Shown: positions 51,890 through 60,202 of the stretch, in pieces
Layout: each line of letters opens with the position of its first letter
Numbering within the stretch: position 1 is the first letter of the stretch
Assembly: GCF_023146395.1 (NCBI RefSeq)
Contig: NZ_JAGLCD010000018.1
Location: forward strand, 1-64,000
Length of the DNA: 64,000 nucleotides
From: Aeromicrobium sp.
GTDB taxonomy: Bacteria; Actinomycetota; Actinomycetes; Propionibacteriales; Nocardioidaceae
Direction of reading: 5' to 3'
Made by a program: the position numbers and the translations under genes
Notes under the pieces: model-generated
Seen by the model: only the letters and a program-made list of their open reading frames with translations
Told to the model about the DNA's origin: nothing
The model's database searches: none

Positions 51890-53500
51890 ATGGCAGTGTG
51901 GACATCCCGGGGTGACATCGACACGTTCGGCGTCACGCACACCGAGAGCGGCATCGCGGTCGAACCGCTCTACACGGCGTCCGACGCTCCCGCCCCGGTC
52001 CCCGGTCCGGCTGCCTTCCCGTTCACCCGTGGATTCCGCGAGGACGGCTACCGCACGCGTCCGTGGACGTTCCGCCAGTACGCGGGTCACGGCGGCGGCA
52101 GCGACACCAACGGACTGCTCAAGTACATGGTCGAGAACGGGCAGTCGGGCCTGAGCATCGCCCTCGACCTGCCGACCCAGATGGGGCTCGACTCCGACGA
52201 CCCGCGGGCCAACTACGAGGTCGGTCGACTCGGCGTCGCGATCGACCGCCTGGCCGACATGGAGGCCGTCTACGACGGGATCCCGATCGAGCGCATCTCG
52301 TCGTCCTTCACGATCAACGGCACCGCGCCCGTCATCCTGGCGTACTACGTCGCGATGGCCGACCGCCGCGGCATCCCCCGCGACCAGCTGGCCGGGACCG
52401 TGCAGAACGACCTCCTGAAGGAGTTCGTCGCCCGCGGCGCCTACCTGTACCCACCGGCCGCCAGCGTGCGTCTCGCGACCGACGTCATCGAGTTCTGCAT
52501 GCGCAGCGTGCCTAAGTGGAACGCCATCAGCATCTCCGCGGCCCACATGCGATCGGCCGGCGCGACGCCGGTCATGTCGGACGGCTTCATGCTCTCGAAC
52601 GCGATCGCCTACTGCGAGTCCGTCATCGCGCGCGGCATCGACATCGACGACTTCGCGCCGAACCTGTCGTTCCTGACCTCCTCCTACAAGGACGTCTTCG
52701 AGACCGTCGCCCGGTTCCGGGCGTGCCGCACGGTGTGGGCCGAGATCGCCCGCGACCGGTTCGGCGCCCAGAAGGAGCGCTCCATGATGTTCCGCGTCCA
52801 CAGCGGCGGGGACATCGACGCGATGACGTCGGAGGAGCCGATCAACAACGTGGCGCGCATGGCGCTGAACGCCTTCGCGGGTGCCTGCGGCGGCGTGCAG
52901 TCGATGCAGGTCCCGTGCTACGACGAGGCCTACGAGATCCCGACCGAGGCCGCGATCCTCAACGCGCTGCGTGTGCAGCACATCGTCGCCTACGAGTCGG
53001 GCGTGCGCTACACGGCCGATCCGTTCGCAGGGTCGTACTTCGTGGAGGACCTCACCGAGAAGATCGCTGCCCAGCTGCGCGCGATCATCGAGGAGGTCAC
53101 CTCGACGGGCGGGTCGATCGAGTGGATCTCCGACGGTCGCATGCAGGCCGCGATCAGCCAGGAGGCGCGGGTCTGGGAGGAACGCGTCGCCGACGGCAGC
53201 GAGATCCGGGTCGGCCTGGGCAGCGGCCAGCGCGGCATGGGGGGTGACGGCGAGATCACGGTCCACGAGTTCGACCCCGGCGCGGTCGACCTGCAGATCA
53301 AGCGGCTCCAGGAGCACCGCGCGACCCGCGACTCCCAGGCGGTCACGGCGGCGCTCGCGGCGCTGACGACCGCGGCCGAGGGCGACACCAACGTCATGGA
53401 GCTCCTCGTGGAGGCGGCGAAGGCCGGCGCCACGACGGGCGAGATGTGTGGCGCGCTCGGCGACGTCTTCGGCGACTTCGACGCACCGGTGGGGATCTGA
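51890..53500 (+). CDS. B12-dependent acyl-CoA mutase, large subunit
   Basis: The product is 536 aa, containing only the TIM-barrel substrate domain. The B12-binding domain is the next gene. FPFTRGF...[15 protein letters not shown] and [21 protein letters not shown] identify the methylmalonyl-CoA mutase superfamily. Against MCM, Y54 matches Tyr89, R182 ([15 protein letters not shown]) matches the carboxylate-binding Arg207, and H219 (ISISAAHM) matches His244. A218 replaces Tyr243, and QVP replaces HTN after GGVQSM. Retained Tyr and Arg argue for a dicarboxyl acyl-CoA, while the Tyr-to-Ala change should enlarge the pocket. The substrate may differ from methylmalonyl-CoA. Confidence 0.9.
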   Translation: MAVWTSRGDIDTFGVTHTESGIAVEPLYTASDAPAPVPGPAAFPFTRGFREDGYRTRPWTFRQYAGHGGGSDTNGLLKYMVENGQSGLSIALDLPTQMGLDSDDPRANYEVGRLGVAIDRLADMEAVYDGIPIERISSSFTINGTAPVILAYYVAMADRRGIPRDQLAGTVQNDLLKEFVARGAYLYPPAASVRLATDVIEFCMRSVPKWNAISISAAHMRSAGATPVMSDGFMLSNAIAYCESVIARGIDIDDFAPNLSFLTSSYKDVFETVARFRACRTVWAEIARDRFGAQKERSMMFRVHSGGDIDAMTSEEPINNVARMALNAFAGACGGVQSMQVPCYDEAYEIPTEAAILNALRVQHIVAYESGVRYTADPFAGSYFVEDLTEKIAAQLRAIIEEVTSTGGSIEWISDGRMQAAISQEARVWEERVADGSEIRVGLGSGQRGMGGDGEITVHEFDPGAVDLQIKRLQEHRATRDSQAVTAALAALTTAAEGDTNVMELLVEAAKAGATTGEMCGALGDVFGDFDAPVGI

Positions 53501-53501
53501 C

Positions 53502-53894
53502 ATGACACGTGTGCTGCTGGCCAAGCCGGGTCTCGACGGCCACGACAAGGGCATCAAGGTCCTGGCGACGATCCTGCGCGACGCCGGGTGCGAGGTCATC
53601 TACACCGGCCTGCACCAGACCCCGCAGAAGATCGCGCTGGCGGCGGTGCAGGAGGACGTCGACGTGATCGGGCTCAGCATGCTCTCGGGCGCCCACGTCG
53701 ACCTCTCGCGCGACGTCATCGAGCAGCTCCGCGAGGCCGGCCTCGGGGAGCGCCCGGTCATCGTGGGCGGCAACATCCCGCTGCGCGACGTCGCGTTGCT
53801 CACGGGCCTCGGCGCTGCGGCGGTCTTCCCGACCGGGACCTCCTACGAGGAGATCATCGGCTGGTTCGCCGCCCTGCCGACCGCGACGTCGTGA
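53502..53894 (+). CDS. B12-dependent acyl-CoA mutase, small (cobalamin-binding) subunit
   Basis: The product is 130 aa, a Rossmann-like B12 domain. [13 protein letters not shown] holds the DxHxxG lower-ligand motif (H14). [14 protein letters not shown] and the glycine-rich [11 protein letters not shown] complete the corrin site. It starts 2 nt after the large subunit stop. Separate small subunits occur in archaeal MCM, isobutyryl-CoA and 2-hydroxyisobutyryl-CoA mutases. Confidence 0.93.
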   Translation: MTRVLLAKPGLDGHDKGIKVLATILRDAGCEVIYTGLHQTPQKIALAAVQEDVDVIGLSMLSGAHVDLSRDVIEQLREAGLGERPVIVGGNIPLRDVALLTGLGAAAVFPTGTSYEEIIGWFAALPTATS

Positions 53895-54781
53895 CGCCCG
53901 TGCCTGTCGAGGACGCCGCCGTGGCCGAGGGCCTGGTCCGCATGCGCGAGCTCGCCGGAGCACTGAGCGACGTTGAGCGTGGCGGAGCCGGTCTGCGAGC
54001 CGCCCCGCGCCCGAGCGACGCGATCCTGGGCCTCGTGGGCCCGCCCGGGGTCGGCAAGAGCTCGCTCATCTCGGCGCTCGTCCGACGGGCTCGGGACCGC
54101 GGGGAGCGGGTCGTGGTCCTGGCGGTCGACCCGTCGAGTCCCATGACCGGTGGCGCCCTGCTCGGCGACCGGATCAGGCTGGCGGAGCACGCGACGGACC
54201 CGGGTGTCTTCGTCCGCAGCTTCGCGAGCCGGGGGCACCCGGGCGGTCTGTCCGCCGCGATCCCGGCGGCGGTCGAGACGGCCCTGGCCCTCGGCTGGGA
54301 CCGCGTCTTCATCGAGCCCGTCGGCGGCGGCCAGAACGACGTCGACGTCGTCGCGTGCGCGGACCACGTCGTCCTCGTCGTCAGCCCGGAGTCCGGGGAC
54401 GACATCCAGGCCCTCAAGGCCGGCATCCTCGAGATGGTCGACGTCATCGCGATCAACAAGGCCGATCGTCCCGGCGCCTCGACGCTGCGCACGATGCTGC
54501 GCTCGCAGTGGCGGGGTCGGGGTCAGGGCTCGATCGTCCTGGTCTCGGCGGCGGACGGCACGGGACTCGAGGACCTGGACGACCGGACCCGTGAGGTGGG
54601 CGACGGCGATGCCAGCCGTCGGGACGCCGCCCTGGTGTCGGCGGTGCTGAACGACGCCTCCGTCGCGCTCCGGGCGTCGCTCGCCGACGCCACGCTGCGG
54701 TCGGCCGTGATCGACCTCGCCCGCGCGGGTGACCGGTCCGCGGCGATCCGCCACCTGCTGGAGGGGGCTCGCCATGCCTGA
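53891..54781 (+). CDS. meaB: MeaB-like GTPase chaperone for the mutase
   Basis: The product is 296 aa, G3E-type GTPase. P-loop [10 protein letters not shown] (about 50-59), [21 protein letters not shown] (switch-like), NKAD specificity motif. The usual ETVGVGQSE is here EPVGGGQND, and the family C-terminal dimerisation arm is short. Members gate B12 loading and protect the mutase. The GTG overlaps the small-subunit stop (GTGA). It is the third gene of the nine-gene operon. Confidence 0.88.
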   Translation: MTPVPVEDAAVAEGLVRMRELAGALSDVERGGAGLRAAPRPSDAILGLVGPPGVGKSSLISALVRRARDRGERVVVLAVDPSSPMTGGALLGDRIRLAEHATDPGVFVRSFASRGHPGGLSAAIPAAVETALALGWDRVFIEPVGGGQNDVDVVACADHVVLVVSPESGDDIQALKAGILEMVDVIAINKADRPGASTLRTMLRSQWRGRGQGSIVLVSAADGTGLEDLDDRTREVGDGDASRRDAALVSAVLNDASVALRASLADATLRSAVIDLARAGDRSAAIRHLLEGARHA

Positions 54782-55547
54782 GCACTCGTCCCCCGACGTC
54801 GTCACCGAGGCCGTGGGCCGGCACGTGGCCCGCATCGTGTTCGACCGGCGTGCTGCGGCGAACGCCCTGCTCCCGGAGACCGCGGTCGCGATCGAGCAGG
54901 CCCTGCGCGCGCTGCAGGCCGATCCCGACGTGCGGGTCGTCCAGCTGCGCGGTGCGGGCGGACGGGTGTTCTGCGGCGGCTTCGACCTCAGCGGCGTCAC
55001 GACGGGGGTGCGGGACGTCGAGCTGCAGAGCCTCCTGACGGCGTTGCGGACCTCGCCGGTCCCGACCGTCGCGGTGCTCGACGGGCACGCCGTGGGTGCC
55101 GGGCTCGACCTGGCAGCGTCGTGCGACCTGCGGATCGCGCGGACCGGCAGCCGCATCGGGCTCCCGGCCACCCGGATCGGCGTGGCGTACCACCCGGTCG
55201 GCCTGCGCCGCATGGTGCAGATGGTTCCGGCGCTGCGTCGCGTCCTGCTGACGGGTGAGGTCGTCCCGATCGAGTCGGTCGCCGGCTTCGCGGACGGCAT
55301 CGCGACCCCGGAGGAGCTCGACGCCCTGGTCGACGAGACGTGTCGCGCGATCGTGGCCGGCGCCCCGACCAGCGTGACCTACATGGCCGCGATGATCCGG
55401 CCCACCGACGTCCTGGACGTCGACACTGCGATCGCCTGGCGCGACCACATCCTCGACGGACCCGATCCGGCCGAGTCCGCGGCGGCGCGCGCCGCCGGTC
55501 GTGACCCGCAGTACGCCGCCCGCCGACCCTGGAAGGCCCCCGCATGA
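54774..55547 (+). CDS. Enoyl-CoA hydratase/isomerase family protein
   Basis: The product is 257 aa, crotonase fold. FDRRAAANALLPE at the N-terminus, GRVFCGGFDLSG, DGHAVGAGLDLAASCDLRIA oxyanion segment and GLPATRIGVAYHPVGLRRMVQ in pieces. The catalytic Glu positions are not both evident, so it could hydrate, isomerise or act on an unusual thioester. The ATG overlaps the GTPase 3' end by 8 nt. Confidence 0.85.
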   Translation: MPEHSSPDVVTEAVGRHVARIVFDRRAAANALLPETAVAIEQALRALQADPDVRVVQLRGAGGRVFCGGFDLSGVTTGVRDVELQSLLTALRTSPVPTVAVLDGHAVGAGLDLAASCDLRIARTGSRIGLPATRIGVAYHPVGLRRMVQMVPALRRVLLTGEVVPIESVAGFADGIATPEELDALVDETCRAIVAGAPTSVTYMAAMIRPTDVLDVDTAIAWRDHILDGPDPAESAAARAAGRDPQYAARRPWKAPA

Positions 55548-56722
55548 GCAGCAGCGTGATCGACGAGCAGGCGGTCGACGCCCTGTTCCTGGAAGAGCTG
55601 CGCGACTGGCTCTCCGACCACCTGGTGGGAGAGTTCGCCGCGGCCCGCGGTGTCGGCGGCATCGCCGACGACAGCCGGTGGGAGCTCCGGCTGGAGTGGG
55701 AACGCCTCCTGGCCCGGGACCGGTGGCTCAACATCTCCTGGCCGCAGGAGTACGGGGGGCGGGGCGGGTCGATCCGGCACGAGCTCCTGTTCCACATCGA
55801 GCACGCGCGGGCCGGCGCGCCGTACTGGGTCGGCTCCCAGGGGCGCGACCTGTTCGGACCGACGCTCATGGCGTTCGGCACGCAGGCCCAGAAGGATCGG
55901 TTCATCCCCCCGATCGTCGCCGCGGAGGAGTTCTGGGGCCAGGGCTTCAGCGAGCCCGGTGCGGGGTCGGACCTCGCGAGCCTGCGGACCTCCGCGCGTC
56001 TCGAGGGCGATCGGTGGATCATCGACGGCCAGAAGATCTGGATGACGTTCGGCGACCACGCCGACTGGTTGTACGTCCTGTGCCGCACGTCCAAGGAGGG
56101 GCCGCAGCACCGGGGGATCTCGATGCTGCTCGTCCCGCGCCACCAGCCGGGCGTCGAGGTGCGCACGATTCGCAACATCGCCGGCGGGGCGGAGTTCTGC
56201 GAGGTGTTCTTCACCGGTGCGGAGACCGCCGCGGACCTGGTCGTGGGCGAGGTCAACCAGGGCTGGAAGATCGTCATGGCCACTCTCGGCAACGAGCGCG
56301 GGGGCACCACGGTGCTGCCGTTCCTGGCCTCGTTCGAGCGCCAGATGGACGACCTGCTGGAGCACCTGCGGTCGCGCCGGGGCGACGTCGATCCCGTGAC
56401 GCTCGACCGGGTCGTCCGGTCGTGGCAGGAGTACCGGGTACTGCGCCAGCACACCGACCGCGTGCTCGGAGCCGTCCTCGAAGGCCGTCATCCGGGCCCG
56501 GAGTCGTCGCTCGTCAAGCTCTTCTGGGGCACGTGGCACCGGGACTTCGGCGAGCTCCTGATGGAGGTGCTCGGTCAGCGTGCGCTGGACGAGCCGGACG
56601 ACCCGCTCGTGGCCGAGCACCGACGGGTCTGGCTCAACAGCCGGGCCGAGACGATCTACGGCGGAACCGTCGAGATCCAGAAGAACATCATCGGGGAACG
56701 GGTCCTCGGGCTCCCCCGGTAG
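55544..56722 (+). CDS. Acyl-CoA dehydrogenase, FadE29-like type
   Basis: The product is 392 aa. NISWPQEYGGRGGS, GQGFSEPGAGSDLASLRT (FAD/substrate loop), GQKIWMTFGDHADW, RGISMLLVPRHQPGV and C-terminal NSRAETIYGGTVEIQKNIIGERVLGLP are full acyl-CoA dehydrogenase motifs. It belongs to the large FadE29-like group. A heteromeric complex with the 50702 product is suggested by resemblance to the ChsE pairs, though the genes are 3.7 kb apart. ATGA overlap with the hydratase. Confidence 0.9.
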   Translation: MSSSVIDEQAVDALFLEELRDWLSDHLVGEFAAARGVGGIADDSRWELRLEWERLLARDRWLNISWPQEYGGRGGSIRHELLFHIEHARAGAPYWVGSQGRDLFGPTLMAFGTQAQKDRFIPPIVAAEEFWGQGFSEPGAGSDLASLRTSARLEGDRWIIDGQKIWMTFGDHADWLYVLCRTSKEGPQHRGISMLLVPRHQPGVEVRTIRNIAGGAEFCEVFFTGAETAADLVVGEVNQGWKIVMATLGNERGGTTVLPFLASFERQMDDLLEHLRSRRGDVDPVTLDRVVRSWQEYRVLRQHTDRVLGAVLEGRHPGPESSLVKLFWGTWHRDFGELLMEVLGQRALDEPDDPLVAEHRRVWLNSRAETIYGGTVEIQKNIIGERVLGLPR

Positions 56723-56745
56723 ACCATGACGACAGGACGTGGAAC

Positions 56746-57885
56746 ATGGACGACGTAGTCATCGCCGGTGTCGGCATCCATCCCTTCGGGCGCTTCGACA
56801 CCGGGTATCGCGAGATCGGGGCGGTCGCGGCACGCGGCGCCCTGGCCGACGCCGGGATCTGCCTCGGTGACCTCGACATGGTGCTGGTCGCCAACGTCGG
56901 GGCCGAGATGGCCAAGGGACAGAACGTGCTCGAGCTGGTCGGTCGCCCCGGCGTCCCGGTCTTCAACGTCGAGGCCGCGTGCGCCTCGAGCGCCGGCACG
57001 CTGACGATGGCGGCCGAGCTCATCGAGGCGGGCGTCCACGACGCGATCCTCTGCCTCGGTGTCGAGAAGGCGCCCAAGGGCTTCATCGCCGGTGCGGGGT
57101 TCGAGGGGTGGCAGATCGAGAGCGGTCTGGGCATCACGCCGCTGTACTTCGCGCTCGCCGCCCAGGAGCTCATCGAGACGACGGACGCGACGATCGAGGA
57201 CCTGGCCGACGTCAGCGTCAAGAACCACCGACACGCCGTCGACAACCCCGACGCGATGTTCCGCAGCGAGGTCACGCGCGAGCAGGTGCTCGAGAGCCGT
57301 GCGGTCTGTCCGCCGCTCAACCTGTTGATGCTGTGTGCGCCGAACGAGGGCGCAGCCGCTGCGGTCCTCGTGAGCCGGAAGTTCGCGCGCGAGCGCGGCC
57401 TGGACGCGACCGTGCGGCTCCGTTCGGTCGCGACGGTCTCGCGGTCGGCCGACGACTGGTTCGTGCCGGCGGTGTCCCGTCAGAGCGCGCGGATGACGAG
57501 CCTCACGGCGCGTGCCGCAACCCTGGCCTACGAGCGCGCCGGCATCGGCCCGGACGAGCTCGACCTGGTCGAGTGCCAGGACACCGACGCGGGCTCGGAG
57601 CTCTGGGCCTACCGCGACCTCGGCCTGTGCAAGCCGGGCGAGGAGGCGGCCCTCCTGCGCTCGGGGGCCACGACGATCGGCGGCCGCATCCCGGTCAACC
57701 CGTCCGGTGGTCTGCTGTCCAAGGGTGAGCCGCTCGGCGCCTCGGGTCTGGGCCAGGTGCACGAGATCGTGCAGCAGCTGCGCGGACGGTGCGGGTCGCG
57801 CCAGGTCGAGGGCGCCCGCGTCGGAGCCGGACACGTCCTGGGTGCCGGACACAACGCCAGTGTCGTGGTGATGAGCCGTGACTGA
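56746..57885 (+). CDS. Ltp2-like thiolase-fold protein
   Basis: The product is 379 aa with the nucleophile region NVEAACASSAGT (C79), as in thiolases. The later NPSGGLLSKGEPLGASG shows Glu where thiolases have the catalytic His of GHP. Loss of that His and the adjacent DUF35 gene match the Ltp2/ChsH2-DUF35 aldolase arrangement, which removes a side chain by retro-aldol cleavage of a hydroxyacyl-CoA. I therefore favour C-C lyase over thiolase activity. The gap to the previous gene is 23 nt. Confidence 0.82.
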   Translation: MDDVVIAGVGIHPFGRFDTGYREIGAVAARGALADAGICLGDLDMVLVANVGAEMAKGQNVLELVGRPGVPVFNVEAACASSAGTLTMAAELIEAGVHDAILCLGVEKAPKGFIAGAGFEGWQIESGLGITPLYFALAAQELIETTDATIEDLADVSVKNHRHAVDNPDAMFRSEVTREQVLESRAVCPPLNLLMLCAPNEGAAAAVLVSRKFARERGLDATVRLRSVATVSRSADDWFVPAVSRQSARMTSLTARAATLAYERAGIGPDELDLVECQDTDAGSELWAYRDLGLCKPGEEAALLRSGATTIGGRIPVNPSGGLLSKGEPLGASGLGQVHEIVQQLRGRCGSRQVEGARVGAGHVLGAGHNASVVVMSRD

Positions 57886-57898
57886 CGAGGGAGCGACG

Positions 57899-58291
57899 AT
57901 GAACCGATCCGGGACGATCCACGCCGGGGGCGACCTGCTCTCGCCGGGCAGCGCCGTGCGGCTGAACGCCTCGTTCTGTCGCGACTGCGACAGGTGGGAG
58001 TTCCCGGCCCGGACCTACTGTCCGACGTGCGACCAGGAGCCCACCACCGGGCCGTTGTCCCCGACGGCCGAGGTCATCGGGCACTCCGCCGTGCTCCACC
58101 AGCCGCCTGGCTCGTTGATCGATGCGCCCTACCCGGTGGCGCTCGCGTCGTTCCCCGAAGGGGTCGCCGTGCTGGGGGTGGTCGAGGACGCCGAGGTCGG
58201 TGAGGTCGCGATCGGCGACCAGGTCGAGACCGTCGCCCGTCTGGTCGGCGACTCGATCGAGTACGCGTTCCGGTCCCGGCGATCCTCGTGA
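57899..58291 (+). CDS. DUF35 / OB-fold zinc-ribbon acyl-CoA-associated protein
   Basis: The product is 130 aa. A rubredoxin-like zinc ribbon (C27-x2-C30, C41-x2-C44 in CRDCDRWEF and YCPTC) precedes an OB fold. DUF35 proteins pair with thiolase-fold enzymes and hold the CoA moiety. The neighbouring gene provides the partner. I chose the ATG at 57899, with GAGGGAG upstream, over a GTG at 57878 that would overlap the Ltp2-like gene. Confidence 0.88.
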   Translation: MNRSGTIHAGGDLLSPGSAVRLNASFCRDCDRWEFPARTYCPTCDQEPTTGPLSPTAEVIGHSAVLHQPPGSLIDAPYPVALASFPEGVAVLGVVEDAEVGEVAIGDQVETVARLVGDSIEYAFRSRRSS

Positions 58292-59385
58292 CGGCCCGGC
58301 CCGGGAGCCGGGCCGAGCCCGTGCGACTCGGGATCGTCGGACTGGGTGCGACCTCGGGGTGGGCGGCCCGCTCGCACGTCCCGGCGACGCGCCTCGTGCC
58401 GCAGGTCCGGGTCGTGGCCTGCGCGAGCTCCTCGCCCGCCTCGGCCCAGGCGGCCGCGCAGGCGCACGGGATCGGGCGGTGGCACCCGGACGCCCGCTCG
58501 TTGGTGCACGACCCCGACGTGGAGGTCGTGGTCGTGTCGGTCAAGGTCCCGGAGCACCGTGACCTCGTCCTCAGGGCGATCGAGGCCGGCAAGCACGTGT
58601 ACTGCGAGTGGCCGCTGGCACGCGACGCCGAGGAGGCGCAGGAGCTGCTGACGGCCGCGCGGACCGCGCAGGTGCAGACGTTCGTCGGGCTCCAGTCGCG
58701 CTGGGCGCCCGGGGTCGCGGAGGCGCGGCGGCTCGTCGCCGCAGGCGCCCTCGGCCGTGTGCTCGACGTCCAGGTCACGGGGCACGGCCTGGTCGGCTCA
58801 CCGACCCAGGACGACCGGGGTGCCTACCAGCTCGACCCTGCGAACGGCGCGCACCTGGGCACCATCGCCCTGGCGCACGTGGTCGACGCGCTCGACGAGG
58901 TCGTCGGCCCGTGGACCGTCGCGAGCGGGGTGCGGAGCACGCAGCACCCGGACGTGCAGCTGCGCCAGTCCGGTGGGCACGTCGGCTCGACGAGCCCCGA
59001 CCACCTGGCCGTCACCGGCCTCGCCGGCACCGCGGTGGTGTCGGTGCACCTGCGTCCCGGGGTCCCGTCCGACGGGCTGCCGGGCCTTCGCTGGGAGGTC
59101 CGAGGGTCCGCCGGAAGCCTGACGATCGTGGGTGACCTGGCCCTCCCGGAGATGACGCGGACGAGCCTCGAGCTCCGCACGGGTGGGTCGACCGAGACCC
59201 GCTCGTGGGGCGACCTCGTCGCGGGTGCACCCGGTGACGACCCGGTCGTGGTGCCGCTCGTGGCGGCGTGGACCGAGGTCGCTGCGGCGGTCCGATCCGG
59301 CGGCACGGCGGTGCCGGGGTTCGACCGGGCGGTCGCACTGCACGAGCGTTTCGCCGCGATCCGGTGGGCCGACACCGGTGCCTGA
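58288..59385 (+). CDS. Gfo/Idh/MocA-family oxidoreductase
   Basis: The product is 365 aa. The Rossmann motif GIVGLGATSGWAARSHV (about 16-32) is unusually Ser/Ala-rich, and HVYCEWPLARDAEEAQEL replaces the usual EKP with EWP, losing the catalytic Lys position of the classical motif. GAHLGTIALAHVVDALDEV is the typical central helix. It is presumably an NAD(P) enzyme acting on a hydroxy or keto intermediate, with an altered active site. GTG start overlaps the DUF35 stop. Confidence 0.82.
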   Translation: MTARPGSRAEPVRLGIVGLGATSGWAARSHVPATRLVPQVRVVACASSSPASAQAAAQAHGIGRWHPDARSLVHDPDVEVVVVSVKVPEHRDLVLRAIEAGKHVYCEWPLARDAEEAQELLTAARTAQVQTFVGLQSRWAPGVAEARRLVAAGALGRVLDVQVTGHGLVGSPTQDDRGAYQLDPANGAHLGTIALAHVVDALDEVVGPWTVASGVRSTQHPDVQLRQSGGHVGSTSPDHLAVTGLAGTAVVSVHLRPGVPSDGLPGLRWEVRGSAGSLTIVGDLALPEMTRTSLELRTGGSTETRSWGDLVAGAPGDDPVVVPLVAAWTEVAAAVRSGGTAVPGFDRAVALHERFAAIRWADTGA

Positions 59386-60202
59386 CCCCGCCGCGCTGAG
59401 CCGCGTGGCCCGGCTCCAGGCGATCAGTCCCGAGCGCCATCGGGAGTCCGAGCCACTCTTCGACGACGGGCTCCCGCGTCACTACGGCGGCCGCTCGCTC
59501 GCGCAGGCGGTCCGGGCGGCGGGGCTGACGGTCGACGAGGCGATGGTCGTCCACTCGGTCCACGCCTCCTTCCTCGCGGGGGGCGAGGTGGGCGTCCCCG
59601 TGGAGCTGGCGGTCGCGTCCCTGCGCGACGGCCGGTCGTTCGCGACGCGAGGTGTCGACTCCTGGCAGGGCGCGAGTCGGGTCCTGCAGGCGATGGTCTC
59701 GTTCCATCGGCCCGAACGAGGCGACGAGTGGGACCCGCACCCGGACCGACCGCTCCCGCCCCTTCCGGCCGGGCGGGCGAGCGGCGTCGTCTCGCCCCTG
59801 GCCGGGTTCGAGATCCGGGCCGAGCACGGCGTCTCGGAGCGAGGCTGGCCGCGCCACCCGTACTGGTTCCGGACCGTCGACCGGGTCGACGACGATCCCC
59901 GCGTCCACGAGTGCCTGCTCGCCTACGTCTCCGACGCCGGGCTCGTGTGGGCCTCACGACGTCTCGGCACGGCCGGCCTGGTCGACCGGCAGCTCGCGAG
60001 CCTCGACCACGCGATGTGGTTCCACCGTCGCCCGCGGGTCGACGAGTGGATGGTGTGCGAGGCCGAGCCCGTGGTCAACACCGGCGCACGGGGGCTGACC
60101 TCGGCGCGCATCCGGGACGCCGACGGGCGGCTCGTGGCCTCGGTCATGCAGGAGACGCTGTTCCGTCCGGGCCCTGGAGGTCCGCGCGTAGCTGGCGCTT
60201 GA
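59378..60202 (+). CDS. Acyl-CoA thioesterase II-like (TesB family)
   Basis: The product is 274 aa, double hotdog fold. HYGGRSLAQAVRAAGLTV, FLAGGEVGVPVELAV and a C-terminal SLDHAMWFHRRPRVDEWMV with NTGARGLTSARIRDADGRLVASVMQE match TesB, with D and Q/T active-site positions. It would hydrolyse acyl-CoA to free CoA, for example to release a blocked product. It closes the mutase operon, overlapping the previous gene by 8 nt and the convergent ligase gene by 59 nt. Confidence 0.86.
   Translation: MPDPAALSRVARLQAISPERHRESEPLFDDGLPRHYGGRSLAQAVRAAGLTVDEAMVVHSVHASFLAGGEVGVPVELAVASLRDGRSFATRGVDSWQGASRVLQAMVSFHRPERGDEWDPHPDRPLPPLPAGRASGVVSPLAGFEIRAEHGVSERGWPRHPYWFRTVDRVDDDPRVHECLLAYVSDAGLVWASRRLGTAGLVDRQLASLDHAMWFHRRPRVDEWMVCEAEPVVNTGARGLTSARIRDADGRLVASVMQETLFRPGPGGPRVAGA

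Noticed and set aside
51890-53894. Assignment as 2-hydroxyisobutyryl-CoA mutase (HcmA/HcmB)
   Set aside because: The gene layout with a separate B12 subunit and a GTPase is similar, but the large subunit keeps Tyr and Arg at the MCM positions, where isobutyryl- and 2-hydroxyisobutyryl-type mutases differ.
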